DNA of 58,829 nt, from NCBI RefSeq assembly GCF_000702805.1, contig NZ_JNJX01000004.1:1-58829 (forward strand), written 5' to 3'. Positions 20,887 through 32,188 of this stretch are shown in pieces. Within the stretch, counting starts at the first letter, position 1; each line of letters starts with the position of its first letter. The notes beneath the pieces were generated by a model that was given only the letters and a program-made list of their open reading frames with translations, had not been told where the DNA came from and made no database searches. Source of the DNA: Mycoplasma anseris ATCC 49234. Lineage in GTDB: Bacteria > Bacillota_I > Bacilli_A > Mycoplasmatales > Metamycoplasmataceae. A program made the translations under genes and the position numbers.

Positions 20887-22039
20887 GAAAAAATGATTAT
20901 GAATGCCATTATTATCGATAAATGCACTTCCATTAATAGCAATATCATGTAACCAAAGCAAAAACATTAATGAAACAAGAAACATTGAACTAACTTCAAT
21001 TATTAATACTAAAAATCAAGAAGACTTAAATTGAAAAAATTTCTTAAAAAACAAACATATCCAAGTATTACTTGATTTAGCCTACGATTCTAATCAAGAA
21101 AAACAAGATTATATTAATAGTCAAAAGCAATTAGGAAACAAATATATTCAAGATTTAAAAAAATGATTATACTTTGGAAACCCAATTGTTTCAATTTTTA
21201 AGGATGACGGCGATTATGATACAAAACCATATGTAATGAAAAAAGGACAAGAAGAAGTTCTTCAAACATTGTTAGAACAAAATTGATTAACTTTTCTTTA
21301 TCATTTAAAGGATTTTGTTTTCATTTTCGCGCCAGTCTTTGATCAATTTATGTCAAATGTCAATAACACAATTTTAGATGCTCATGAAAAAAACCTAAAA
21401 TTAGGAGCCTTTTATTTACCTGAAACAAACAATATTATTGATTTTACAATTCAAAAATATGCAGATGATGAGGATGAATTACAATATGAAGTTTATTTAT
21501 TAACTGAACAAGGTTTTATTTTAAACATCACCATTAGAAGGAATAAAAAAATTTTAAAAGAATTAATTAGTGATTTTAATTATCATTTAGAAGATTTAAA
21601 ATACTACCAAGAAAACGTGTTTAATGAATTTCCTGAATTAAGTGCAAAATCAAAAGCCTCAATCAATGAAGCAGAAACCAAAAAAGCCCTTTATATGAAT
21701 GATTTTGATCAAATGTATACATTGTTTAAATGAATAAATAACGAAATCAATGATTTGAAATACGAATACAATAAAATGAAATATCCAGAAGAAACCACCA
21801 ATAAACCTGAAATAAGTATTACTGAATACAAAAAAGTTGAGATATCAACTTTACCTTATATTTGAACTTTTGATAAATTATATAAAGCTGAAAATAAATT
21901 AAACTTTTTTGATATTAAACAATTTGTTGAAACTTCAAAAAGTTTTAAAAACAAACCTAATAACCGAAGTGATGAAGTTTTGTTTAAAGAAAAATATGGT
22001 GGCGATCTTCTTAAATACGGTCTAATTCATTTAAAATAA
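20879..22039 (+). CDS. lipoprotein 3 of the ABC operon
   Basis: 386 aa with many TGA Trp codons, including two among the first eight codons. Lipobox AISC (Cys24) after MNKKKWLWMPLLSINALPLI. Shares the NWLTFLYHLKDFVFIF segment with lipoproteins 1 and 2. No known domain. Start ATG lies 8 bases inside the previous gene. Last gene of the operon, followed by a bidirectional terminator. Confidence 0.8.
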
Positions 22040-22062
22040 AAAAGCCTAATTAGGCTTTTTTT
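22038..22062. terminator. bidirectional terminator
   Basis: AAAGCCTAATTAGGCTTT palindrome with A-run before and T-run after; serves the ABC-lipoprotein operon and the converging ribF, whose stop lies inside it. Confidence 0.85.
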
Positions 22063-22909
22063 GAAAAAACATTTTGCAGTTTTCTACATCATCTTCAAAG
22101 ATTTCATTTTCATTATTATTATCAATATAACGCAATGGCTTTAAAAATTCAAAATATGCTTCTTCATATTTGTTAGGAACCATATCAATATCTAATAAAA
22201 TAACTTTATGCAATTTGGGAGTTGCTTTATTTGCATCTTTATTAATTAAACAAAGTCCATGGTATTCAATATTCTTAATAACAACATTAACAAAATAAAT
22301 TCCGCTTCTTAATCTAATTAATTTTTGAGGATATTCAAAATAAAAATGTTCAATATTAGTAATAAAACTATATTTTTCAATCAACAATGTGTTAAGGGCT
22401 TCAATATTACCTTCATTAATAAATTCCCTTATTAAAGATGAAGAAATTTTTTTACCATTAATTTTTCGTTCAGAAGCTAAAGCAACATTAAAGTGTTTTT
22501 TTAATAAACCAAGATTACCAGTTTTATTAAATCCAAAAGCATAATCAATACCACAAACAACATATTGAACATTCATTTTCTTTAAAATTTCAATAAATTC
22601 TTTAGCACTTATATTTCTAAATTTTTCGTTAAAATCAATTATATAAACTTGTTCAAAACCATAATTTGCCAAAGTATATAGACGTGGTTTTAATTGAAAA
22701 GCCTTATCTTCTTTAATAATTCCTTTAATATGTGGTTCTTTAAATAAAGAAAAAGCCAAAACTGCATCGGGGTGTTGAATTTTTAAACTATTTGCTTGTT
22801 TAATTAATTCTAAATGCCCAATATGCAAGGTTTCAAAAGAACCAAGACATAAAATAACTGGCTTTTCACTACTTTCTATCAATTCAGTGTTAAAGTTCAA
22901 AAGTTTCAT
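22046..22909 (-). CDS. ribF: riboflavin kinase / FAD synthetase
   Basis: 287 aa. Converts riboflavin to FMN and FMN to FAD. N-terminal nucleotidyltransferase: CLGSFETLHIGHLELI with the HIGH motif, CGIDYAFGFNKTGN, and ISSSLIREFINEGN. The C-terminal kinase half is short and diverged (RLRSGIYFVNVVIKNIEYHG lacks the usual PTAN), so kinase activity is less certain. Stop codon lies in the shared terminator. Confidence 0.88.
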   Translation of the reverse strand: MKLLNFNTELIESSEKPVILCLGSFETLHIGHLELIKQANSLKIQHPDAVLAFSLFKEPHIKGIIKEDKAFQLKPRLYTLANYGFEQVYIIDFNEKFRNISAKEFIEILKKMNVQYVVCGIDYAFGFNKTGNLGLLKKHFNVALASERKINGKKISSSLIREFINEGNIEALNTLLIEKYSFITNIEHFYFEYPQKLIRLRSGIYFVNVVIKNIEYHGLCLINKDANKATPKLHKVILLDIDMVPNKYEEAYFEFLKPLRYIDNNNENEIFEDDVENCKMFFQKKPN

Positions 22910-22939
22910 AAACTAATTTTACTATTAAAATAATTTAAC

Positions 22940-22983
22940 AAATAAAAAATAAAAAAGAAAGAATAGGAAACTTTCCTATTCTT
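22940..22983 (-). terminator. terminator of the DUF885 lipoprotein gene
   Basis: Minus strand: AAGAATAGGAAA pairs with TTTCCTATTCTT with almost no loop, then a T-rich tail (22940-22958). Confidence 0.75.
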
Positions 22984-22990
22984 GTTTTGG

Positions 22991-25714
22991 TTATTCAGTA
23001 ATGTTGTACACCTTGTAAACAACTGATTTTAAAGTATCCATTGGTAAAGCACTGTTTCTTAATAGAATATCAAAGAATTTCTTGATTTCACCATGTTCAA
23101 TAGGTTTACCATTTTCAGTTGTTGTAGCTTCAATAAATTGTTTTCTATTGAAACCTAATTTGTTTTGAACTTTCTTGTATAGGTCTAACATAACTTCTTT
23201 ACCTGAGTTGTAAGCAGTTGCTTGTCCTGGTAATGATAGATATCTTCTTGATTCTGAGTTTATATCACCAATACCTAAAGCTGAATTTGCTTTCATAAAT
23301 TCTCTTACTTGTTTAATTGAAGCACCAGCAGGCAAATCTGATTTTCCTTGAACACCAATTCCATGGTAGCTAGTGTCTAATGCTAAACGCATATTTCTTA
23401 ATTGAGCTTCATTTAATGCTCCAAAGTATTGAAGCATGTTTGCTAATTTAACAGCTTTTTTAGCATGTTCTTTTTCATCACTAATTTCATTTACTGATGA
23501 AACTTGTTTTCAGTAAACTCCACCATGTAGCTCTTTAATTTGTTTAATCATTTCAGGTGTAATATCTGCATCATTTGTTGAAGTAAAGAAGCTAGTAATA
23601 CCTTTTGATAAACTAAAGTCTTTTGGCATTGCATAATAATCAGTGCTTTCATAATCAGGAGTTCCATAGAATCCATTTTCAATTCCAAATCATTCCATGA
23701 ATAATGCTCATCCTTCAACATATGAAGTATAATCAAATACTGAACCTAAGTTTTGTCCATCAATTTTTGCTAAATATAATTCAGCATATTTAATTTGGTT
23801 GTGGTGTCCCATCATTGATTCATGGTTAGCAAATGATGTAACTGATCATTTTGGCAATGAGTAATAAGGGTCAGCATTAAAGAAGAAATTCTTAACACTT
23901 CCATTATAAGCTCCTACCCCTTCATTAGTTCTATTTGCATATTCATATGTATCAATTCCATAATCTGGAACTGTTTTTCCAAAGAATTTTGCTCCATATG
24001 CTTGAGTTGTAGCTTTAAATTGGTTATATCATTTAAATGATTCTAAAGCTCCATAATAGAATTGATCATTTGTAATTCCGTTATATTTAGTTTCATCACC
24101 TTTTAAAGGATCATATCCCAATTTAGTTAGACTAGCTCTAGCTGCAACCATACCTGGAGTTTGATCATTTAATAATGATTCTTTTAATTCATTAGTATAG
24201 AATGATTTATCTTCTCTACCAAAGAAGAATTCTTCAGAATTTAATCATTTATTAAATTCACCTAAATTGATTGTTCCATCACTTGAACGAATTGTAACTT
24301 TTAAATCTTGAACTTCATCTGGACCTGGACCATCAGCATCATATTTAATAGTTGGTGCTCATTCACCTGATTCGCCTTTAATTAATTTAGATACTTCTGT
24401 AGCGATTTTCTTCATATTTTCAGCTGCGCCTTTGGCTGAAGAATAACCCTTTTGGTAAACTTCATCAGGAGTTAGTTCTGAAGTTGTAACCATTTTTAGA
24501 TATTGATTATATACATCTTTTCCTGTTAATTGTCCTTCAGTTCCTGGCATATAACCAATACCGACTTGGTTTTGATTTAAGTCTTTTTCAGTAAATCCTA
24601 AACCATAAACCTTTTCATATCTACCATTTTTTAGAACTTCAATGGTTTGTTCTTTTTCATCAAGAGTATTTTGTTTAAATACTTTTAGTTCTGTTAAGTT
24701 TTCACCTAGACCATAGGTTGAAGCATTATAATATTCAGTTACATAGTATTTAAAGAAAGCATTTTTTGCCTTTAAATCTTCAGTATTATTTGGAGCTGAA
24801 TCAATTAGAGCTACTAAGGTTTTTTCAGTTTCTTCTCCATTTAAGAAATCTTGTAATTGTTTATTATAAACTCTCTTCATTATTAAATTAATGTTTGCTT
24901 TTAGTCATACTTTAGAAGGAACTAAATGCAAAGTAACAGCTTCTTTTAAAGTACTTAATCATTGATTTCATCTGTTAGCTTTTCAGTTACTTCTACCACT
25001 TATTGTTCCATAAAATGAATTTCCAGCATAAGCATTTGATGGACCTCAATTGAATGATGATAGTAAGTAACGTGAACCTTTTGTACGATTTCCTTTATCA
25101 ATTTCTCAATTGTATTTTAATCCTTTGGCTCATGCCAATGAATCTTCAGTAAGGTTAGCTGAATTGATTAAATCAATTTTCCCAATGTATTTATCAATTG
25201 CTTTAACAATTTTAGCTTCTTCTTCCTTAGTTGGAGCAGGGTTATATTGATCGATTGATTCTTTATTTAATTCTTCTTCAAATTTTGAATTTAAGGAAAT
25301 AATGTAAGCAGCAGTGATAGATTTATCTCTATCTGTTCCTTCACCGCCCTTAGCTATTGTTTCACGTTTTTCAAATAATTCATCACTTAAGGTTTGAATG
25401 CTTGCTTCTAAATTAGAAATTTCTGTTGCTTTTGAATCAGCATCAGATGATTTCTTTAATTCTTCTAATTGACTTTCTTTAGTTTTCAATTCTGAAGCTT
25501 TTGAAGCAATTTCAATTCTTAATTCTTCAATTTTATTTTTTTCTAACTCTTTGTTAGGATCTGGTTTTGGTTCTGGTTTTGGATCTGGTTTTGGATCTGG
25601 TTTTGGTTCTGGTTTTGGTTTATTTTTATCACATGCAGAAGCAATCACAGGCACTGATAAAAGTGGTGTTATTGCCCCTAAAATCCCTAAAATAATTTTT
25701 GATTTTTTGGTCAT
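22991..25714 (-). CDS. large lipoprotein with DUF885 metallopeptidase-like domain
   Basis: 907 aa with many TGA Trp codons and no other stop. Lipobox VIASAC (Cys28), then a Pro-Lys-rich linker of PKP/PDP units (residues about 30-50) and a coiled coil (to about 130). The C-terminal half shows DUF885 marks: HESMMGHHNQ (residues 631-640), YVEGWALFMEWFG, LRNMRLALDTSYH, PGQATAYNSG and LRNSALPMDTLK. DUF885 proteins are thought to be zinc peptidases; activity here is inferred. Likely a surface enzyme. GAGG sets start 25714. Promoter region has a palindrome and a T15 tract. Confidence 0.87.
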
Positions 25715-25765
25715 AGAAAACCTCTTTTTATGTTTTGAAAATGTAAATTTATTTTGATGTCGTTT

Positions 25766-25792
25766 GCTTATAAAGAATTTATAAGCATAATA
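25766..25792 (-). promoter_or_regulatory. -10 box and operator-like palindrome of the DUF885 gene
   Basis: TATTAT (25787-25792, minus) is followed at once by a perfect 9-bp inverted repeat GCTTATAAA/TTTATAAGC with a 3-base centre (25766-25786) that would cover the transcription start. Confidence 0.5.
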
Positions 25793-25816
25793 CATTTTAA
25801 GTTTTTCTATTTTTTC

Positions 25817-25831
25817 AAAAAAAAAAAAAAA
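25817..25831. repeat. 15-base A/T homopolymer upstream of the DUF885 promoter
   Basis: Fifteen A in a row (T15 as read toward the lipoprotein gene), ending about 24 bases before the likely -10 box, so it adjoins the -35 region. Rest of 25715-25927 holds no gene. Confidence 0.7.
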
Positions 25832-25897
25832 GAAAAATATGATTTTTGAATTTTTTTTATACTTCTAAGTTATTTTTTTTTGTTTTTATAAATTAAT

Positions 25898-25928
25898 AAG
25901 AAAAAACCGGAATTATCCGGTCTTTTTT
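25898..25928 (-). terminator. terminator of the rpsL-rpsG-fusA operon
   Basis: Minus strand: GACCGGA-TAAT-TCCGGTT stem then TTTTTCTTATT; begins right after the fusA stop. Confidence 0.85.
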
Positions 25929-28036
25929 TAATCTTCATCAATGATAACTTTTCCACCACGTGCTTTAATAATATCATCAGCTAAATTACGAGGTAGTTTT
26001 TCATAATGATCGAATCACATTTGGTAAGTTCCTCTACCTGTAGTCATTGATCTTAGTTCTGTTGCATAACCAAACATTTCACTTAAAGGAATGTATGCTT
26101 TAATAACATGTGCTCCATCATTTCTTGTTTCGTTATCTCTAACTTGTCCTCTTCTTCTAGAAATATCACCCATAACATCACCAAAGAAATCTTCAGGAGT
26201 TACAACAGCGACATCCATAATTGGTTCTAGTAAAACAGTTCCAAGCATTTCTCTACCTTTGGTTAGAGATTTAGAAGCAGCAATTTTATAAGCTAATTCA
26301 GAACTATCGACTTCATGGTATGAACCATCAAATAAAGTGGCTTTAACGTCAATCATTGGATATCCAGCAAGAATACCAATATCCATTTTTTCTCTCAATC
26401 CTTTTTCGATTGATTTGATGTATTCTTTAGGGATTTTTCCACCAACAATTTTATCGATGAATTCAAATCCACCATCTGGGTTTGGTTCGTATTTAATTCA
26501 TACGTGTCCGTATTGACCTTTTCCACCAGATTGTTTCTTGTGAATACCTTCAACTTCAGCTGATTTAGTAATAGTTTCACGGTATGAAACTTGAGGTGCT
26601 CCAACATTAACTTGAACATTGAATTCTCTTTTTAGTCTATCAACAATGATATCCAAATGTAATTCACCCATACCAGCAATAATGGTTTGACCTGTTTCTT
26701 CATCAGTATAGTATTTAAAAGTAGGGTCTTCTGCTGATAATCTTTGTAATGCTAGAGATAGTTTTTCTGAAGCATCTTTTGTAGCTGGTTCAACAGCTTG
26801 AGAAATAACTGGTTCTGGGAAGTTCATATTTTCTAAAGTAATATCTTTGTGTTTTTCATCAATCAAAGTATCTCCAGTGGTAGTTGCTTTTAAACCAACT
26901 GCAGCAGCAATATCTCCAGCTCTTACTTCATCAATATCAACTCTTGAGTTAGCGTGCATTAATAAAATACGTCCAACTCTTTCTTTTTGGTTTTTAGTAG
27001 AGTTCATTACATATGAACCTTTATTTAAAATTCCAGAATAAACTCTAAAGAATGTTAAGTTACCAACATATTGGTCGTTCATAACTTTGAAAGCTAAAGC
27101 TGAGAAGAATTCATCATCACTTGCAGGAATTCCGATTTCTTCTTTTTCTTCTTCATTAGAACCTTTATATGCTTTCATTGGAGGGATATCAACTGGGCTA
27201 GGTAGATAATCTACAACAGCATCCAACATTAATTTAACCCCTTTGTTCTTAAATGATGTTCCACAAACAACTGGGAAGAATGTAGAAGTTAAGGTAGCTT
27301 TTCTAATAGCAGCTTTTAAAATAGTAGCTGAAACTTCTTTTTCTTCTAACATTAAGTTCATAATTTCTTCATCATAATCTGCTAATGATTCAGCTAATGA
27401 TAAACGCATTAAAATTGCTTCTTCTTTTAAATCGGCAGGAATTTCAATTTCTTTTGCATTTTCTTCTGGGTTTCCATCATATTGATAAGCTTTCATTTCA
27501 ACCAAATCAATGATTCCATTGAAATTTGATTCAGATCCAATATTTAATTGGATTGCATGAGCATTAGCTCCCAATAATTTCTTTAAAGATTCACATGAAG
27601 CTTTAAAATTAGCCCCAGCTTTGTCCATTTTATTTACATAAACAATTCTTGGAACATGATAATTTGAAGCTTGTCTTCAAACAGTTTCTGTTTGGGGTTC
27701 AACACCACTTTGAGCATCTAAAACAGCTACAGCACCGTCTAAAACTCTTAATGAACGTTCAACTTCAATAGTAAAGTCAACGTGTCCTGGGGTGTCAATA
27801 ATATTTAATCTTTTACCTTTTCAATAAGCTGTTGTAGCAGCTGAAGTAATAGTGATTCCTCTTTCTTGTTCTTGAACCATTCAGTCCATTTGGCTAGCAC
27901 CATCATGAGTTTCACCAATTTTGTGGATTTTTCCAGTGTGGAATAAAACTCTTTCTGTGGTTGTGGTTTTACCAGCATCAATATGCGCCATTATCCCGAT
28001 ATTACGGTAATCTTCAATTTTATATTCTCTAGACAT
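25928..28036 (-). CDS. fusA: elongation factor G
   Basis: 702 aa, normal length. Drives ribosome translocation by GTP hydrolysis. Starts [20 protein letters not shown] with P-loop [13 protein letters not shown], then RGITITSA (switch I), DTPGHVDF, and [10 protein letters not shown]; domain IV has [14 protein letters not shown] codons are Trp. Third gene of the str operon, 18 bases after rpsG. Confidence 0.97.
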
Positions 28037-28054
28037 AATCTCAACCAACCTGTA

Positions 28055-28525
28055 TTATCATCTAAAATGAGCAAATGCTTTGTTTGATTCTGCCATTTTG
28101 TGAGTATCTTCACGTTTCTTGATTGCTCCACCAACTTTATTTGAAGCATCAATAATTTCATTTGCTAATTTTTCTTCCATGGTTTTTTCATTTCTTAATC
28201 TTGCATATTGAATAAGTCATCTTAGAGCTAAAGTTTGTTTTCTTCTAGCACTAACTTCACAAGGAACTTGGTAGTTTGAACCACCAACTCTTCTTGATCT
28301 TACTTCTAATTGAGGACTAATGTTTTCTAACGCTACATTAAAAACGTCAATTGCTTCTTTTCCGGTTTTGGTCTTAATAATTTCAAAAGCATTGTATAGG
28401 ATACTTTCAGCAACTGATTTTTTACCATCAAGCATAATTCCATTAATTAATTTAGTAATAATTTTTGAATTAAAAACTGGATCTGCTAATACATCTCTAA
28501 CAGGTGTTTTTTGTTTTCTTGACAT
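28055..28525 (-). CDS. rpsG: 30S ribosomal protein S7
   Basis: 156 aa with TGA Trp codons; the final residues read AFAHFRW. Starts [18 protein letters not shown], and [15 protein letters not shown] is the S7 signature. Nucleates assembly of the 30S head. Between rpsL and fusA. Confidence 0.97.
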
Positions 28526-28549
28526 AATATTTCCTTTCTAATTCTTTAA

Positions 28550-28963
28550 TTAAGCTTTAGGTTTTTTGGTTCCGTAAACAGAACGTCCTTGTTTTCTATT
28601 TGAAACACCAGCTGCATCTTGTGTACCTCTAACAATAGTATATCTAACCCCTGGTAAGTCTTTTACTTTACCGCCACGGATTAATACTACTGAGTGTTCT
28701 TGTAAGTTGTGACCTTCTCCTGGAATATAAGCTGTTACTTCTTGACCATTTGATAATCTAACACGAGCATATTTACGAATAGCTGAGTTAGGTTTTTTAG
28801 GTGTCATTGTAGCAACCCTAGTACATACACCACGTTTGAATGGACTAGGAATTTTATTTTCTTTTTTCTTTAAAGAGTTATACATCATCCCTAAAGCAGG
28901 AGCTTTAGATTTTGTTGTTTTATCTTTACGACCTTTAGTAATTAGTTGACTAATTGTAGGCAT
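28550..28963 (-). CDS. rpsL: 30S ribosomal protein S12
   Basis: 137 aa. [20 protein letters not shown] and [19 protein letters not shown] are the conserved decoding-site segments, with Lys in the streptomycin-related TPKKPNSA position as in sensitive bacteria. First gene of rpsL-rpsG-fusA, with AAAGGAATTATTATG at the start. Confidence 0.97.
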   Translation of the reverse strand: MPTISQLITKGRKDKTTKSKAPALGMMYNSLKKKENKIPSPFKRGVCTRVATMTPKKPNSAIRKYARVRLSNGQEVTAYIPGEGHNLQEHSVVLIRGGKVKDLPGVRYTIVRGTQDAAGVSNRKQGRSVYGTKKPKA

Positions 28964-29028
28964 AATAATTCCTTTCTTAAAAATTTATTAAAATGTTTGG
29001 TATTTTTGCTTATTAAAAATACTTGATT

Positions 29029-29034
29029 ATTATA
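29029..29034 (-). promoter_or_regulatory. -10 box of the str operon
   Basis: TATAAT on the minus strand, about 65 bases before the rpsL start, in the context GTTGTAGTATAATAAT. Leader 28964-29022 has no clear structure. Confidence 0.55.
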
Positions 29035-29084
29035 CTACAACTTATCCGGTGTTCTATATTTTTTTTAATTTTTTTGTGACAAAT

Positions 29085-29110
29085 AAAAAATAAGCGTCTA
29101 AAAACGCCTA
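29085..29110 (-). terminator. terminator of the rluD-membrane protein operon
   Basis: Minus strand: AGGCGT-TTTTAG-ACGCTT followed by ATTTTTTATTT, just after the stop at 29114. Confidence 0.75.
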
Positions 29111-29113
29111 ATT

Positions 29114-30256
29114 TTATTTATTTGAATAGAATTTTTGGATTAATTTTTCTTTATAAATTTTTAAAAAGTCTTTTAATTGTAATTCTAAAGAAGTAACACC
29201 GTTATCGAATGTGTAATTAATTGCACTATTAGGATTATAAAATAAATCCTCAATATCAACATCTCGATAAGTTAATCATGAATTTTTTTGTACATTTGCA
29301 TAAATTGGGTCTTGTACACGAATTGTTTCTAAATATTCTTCATAACGTTTATTTAATTCTTTTTGAGACATATTTTTTTCTAATTGGTTGGTCTCTTTAA
29401 TAATTAATGCTTTATTATCAGCTTTTTCCATTCATCTGATCTCTTTTTCAAGATTGCTTAATTCACGTTCTTGGTTTTCTTGTTGTTTTTGCCTAATAAA
29501 TTCTTCTTGTTCTAATTTAATTTGTTCTTGGGCCTGTTGTCTTTCAATTGATTCTAAAGTTTCTTCAAATAAATTAATTTTAAAAATTTGATCTAAATAA
29601 GTTTTATATTGATTAACAATTGGCTGATTTAATAATTTATTGTATTCATAAACAAATTTAGCAATAACTCTTGTGCCTAATTTGTTGTCTTGTTCATTTT
29701 TCTTAATATCAATTTTAATCATATCAACTACATTTGCATAATTTTGGTTTAAAGTTTGTTTAATTGAATGCAATTCTTGTTCAACTTCTTTGGTTGAATG
29801 TTTGTATTGAGCATCCTTAAACTCTTTTAAATAAATAATCAAAAGAGATATACCAAAAGCCAATAAAAGTATTACATTAGCTATTAAAACTGCTAAAAAG
29901 CCAATAGCATAGGGGTTATTAATTCCATTGACATTATTGGGGTTTTTTAGATTTTTAATTAAAACAATAGGTAAGGCAATGATTTGAGCAACATTTAATA
30001 ATAATGTTAATAAAAGATTATAAAATGATCCACTTTTAAGATTAAATCCTTGTACATACGGAATAACTAATTCATTTGCTAAAACTTCTTTAGTTTTAAT
30101 AACACTTCTTTTAAAATTTATTAAAAATTTGGTTACTAAAAATAAAGTTAGTACAAATAAAATGATAAAGACAATAGAAATCGAAGTTTGATTTAAAGTT
30201 TTATCTGAATTATTAGCATTAGTTTCTGCTGTTAATTGAATTAAAGAACTATCCAT
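29114..30256 (-). CDS. membrane protein with coiled coil, unknown
   Basis: 380 aa with TGA as Trp. Three strong membrane segments (about 28-46, 78-100, 118-140), then a long charged coiled coil (EQEEFIRQKQQENQERELSN and neighbours) and a C-terminal globular stretch. Starts 2 bases after the previous gene's stop, so the two are coupled and perhaps form a complex. No known family. Confidence 0.75.
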
Positions 30257-30258
30257 GA

Positions 30259-31215
30259 CTATTCTTTATCCTCTTGATTTTGATCTGCTTTTTCATTTTG
30301 TTTTGAAATAACGTTTGCTTCTTCAGTTTTAGCAAAAGATGCAGCAATTTTACTAATTAGTTCTTCTCTTTTTAAATCTTCTGCTCCATAAATATTTAAT
30401 CTTTTTGCCATTTCTACTAATTTTTCATCACTTAAAACTTTTAATTTTTCCACATAATTAATTTCGTCACTATTTTTTAAATCTTCTTGATTAGCTGCCA
30501 TTACAACTGGTTCATCTTCAGACTTAGGTTCAGCTGAAGTATTAGTTTCTGAATTATTATTCATTTGTCCGCCACCAAAAAAGGTGTTAAAGATATCATT
30601 AATACCAGATTTATTCATTGCAAGTTCATATTCTAATCTTCTGAATTGAGCAACAATTCTTTTGAATAAAACAAACCCCACTAAATAACCAACAACAAAA
30701 ACTAATGTGCCTAAAATGTTTAAGATATTGTGGGTCCATTTAAAACTTTCAAAAAAAGTAATTGGATTTCATAATAAGTTGAAAAATGACATTAAAACTG
30801 GAATGAAAAATAAAATATTCATAAAGAATGCCATAAATCTTGATGATTTAGCATAATTTTTAGCTTTTTGAATTTTGATTATGTCAACTATAAATCAAAT
30901 AAACATAGTCAAATAAGCTAATACAATAATTGAAAAGATACTTGCAGTTTTTAATATAAATGATTTTCAATTTGCATCAAATTGAGCTTGGTTAAAATTA
31001 TTATTTTTCACAGCTTCTTGAAAAATAGTTGTTTTAATAACTTCTAATTGTACAACAAAAGTAATTAATGAAGAAAGATATAATAAAATTGATACCGCTA
31101 ATAAAACTATAAAGATAATTGATCATTTTAAATAATGTTTTTTATTGTTAGCTTCAAACATTTCTTCACATGAAGTATATGCCGGGCTTGTATTTGAATT
31201 TAATTCTGGATTCAT
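30259..31215 (-). CDS. membrane protein with C-terminal Rho-N/SAP-like domain
   Basis: 318 aa. Four membrane segments in the first 185 residues; a linker with IFNTFFGGGQMNNN; and at residues 255-297 KLKVLSDEKLVEMAKRLNIY with KREELISKIAASF, which has the helix-loop-helix pattern of Rho N-terminal or SAP-type domains that bind nucleic acids. AAAGGAGGTTGAAATG fixes the start. Second gene after rluD. The domain call is by eye and unconfirmed; membrane tethering of nucleic acid is only an idea. Confidence 0.75.
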
Positions 31216-31255
31216 TTCAACCTCCTTTTAAAAAATTATAAATTAATTTAAAAAA

Positions 31256-32152
31256 TTAATTAGAATTTGAAATCTCATTCAGCATTTCTTTTGGCAAATC
31301 GATTTCAAAATGTTGGTTTTTATTATTATTATCAATAAAATCTAATTCTTTAGCATGTAATCGTTGATTAAATTCATCAACTTTTTTATTGTAAATAGGA
31401 TCTCCATAAACTGGGTGATTAATATATTTTAAATGCACTCTAATTTGATGGGTTCTTCCAGTTTTTAAATAACATTTAATAAGAGTTTTGTCTTGATTTT
31501 GAATTTTTAAATATTTAACAACTTCAATAGTTGTAAAGGCGTTTTTAGCATTTTTATCTGTTACAGTGTATTTTTGGCGATTTTTAGGATCTCTTCCAAT
31601 TGGTAAATCCAAATGCATTATTTTATTTTCAATAATGCCATCTACAATGGCATAATATGTTCTTTTGATTTCATGAGTCTTTAATAAGTTAGCAAAATAA
31701 TTATGAGTTTTGTTGTTTTTAGCAACAATTAAAAGACCACTAGTATCTTTATCAATCCGGTGTAAAATGCCTAAACGTAATAAACCGTTTACATTACTTA
31801 AATTGTTTTTAAAATGATACATTAAAGCATTAACCAAGGTATTTTCTTTATGACCAGGAGCCGGATGAACTACCATTCCTGATGGTTTGTTGATAATTAA
31901 ATAATCTTCATTTTCAAAAACAATATCTAAATCAATTGCTTGTTCTTGAACTTTTATTTGTTTTTCAATAACTTTTATGACTTCGATTTCATCATTTTCT
32001 TTGACAACAAATTTATTTTTATTGATTTTAATCCCATTTACAAAAACAGCTCCTTGTTTAATTAATTCTTGAATATCATTTCTTGAGATTTCTGAATTAT
32101 TAGCAATGTATTTGTCAATTCTTTCACTATATCTAACTTCTATTTTTAACAT
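31256..32152 (-). CDS. rluD: RluD-family 23S rRNA pseudouridine synthase
   Basis: 298 aa. N-terminal S4 RNA-binding domain (RIDKYIANNSEISRNDIQEL), then the catalytic motif ILHRIDKDTSGLLIVAKN (Asp134) and GRTHQIRVHLKYINHPVYGD. Mycoplasma RluD/RluC assignments overlap, so the exact target uridines are uncertain. Divergent from the IMPACT gene. Confidence 0.92.
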   Translation of the reverse strand: MLKIEVRYSERIDKYIANNSEISRNDIQELIKQGAVFVNGIKINKNKFVVKENDEIEVIKVIEKQIKVQEQAIDLDIVFENEDYLIINKPSGMVVHPAPGHKENTLVNALMYHFKNNLSNVNGLLRLGILHRIDKDTSGLLIVAKNNKTHNYFANLLKTHEIKRTYYAIVDGIIENKIMHLDLPIGRDPKNRQKYTVTDKNAKNAFTTIEVVKYLKIQNQDKTLIKCYLKTGRTHQIRVHLKYINHPVYGDPIYNKKVDEFNQRLHAKELDFIDNNNKNQHFEIDLPKEMLNEISNSN

Positions 32153-32176
32153 AAAGTTAATTATAACAAATTTATA

Positions 32177-32182
32177 TATAAT
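32177..32182 (+). promoter_or_regulatory. -10 box placing the transcript start at the IMPACT gene
   Basis: TATAAT seven bases upstream of ATG 32189. Transcription would begin at or next to that ATG, implying a leaderless message. No Shine-Dalgarno is visible. Confidence 0.5.
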
Positions 32183-32188
32183 ATGAAT

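Noticed and set aside
25551-25757. Open frame of repeated Gly-Ser-Gly-Phe on the plus strand
   Set aside because: Opposite strand of the lipoprotein's PKP/PDP linker.
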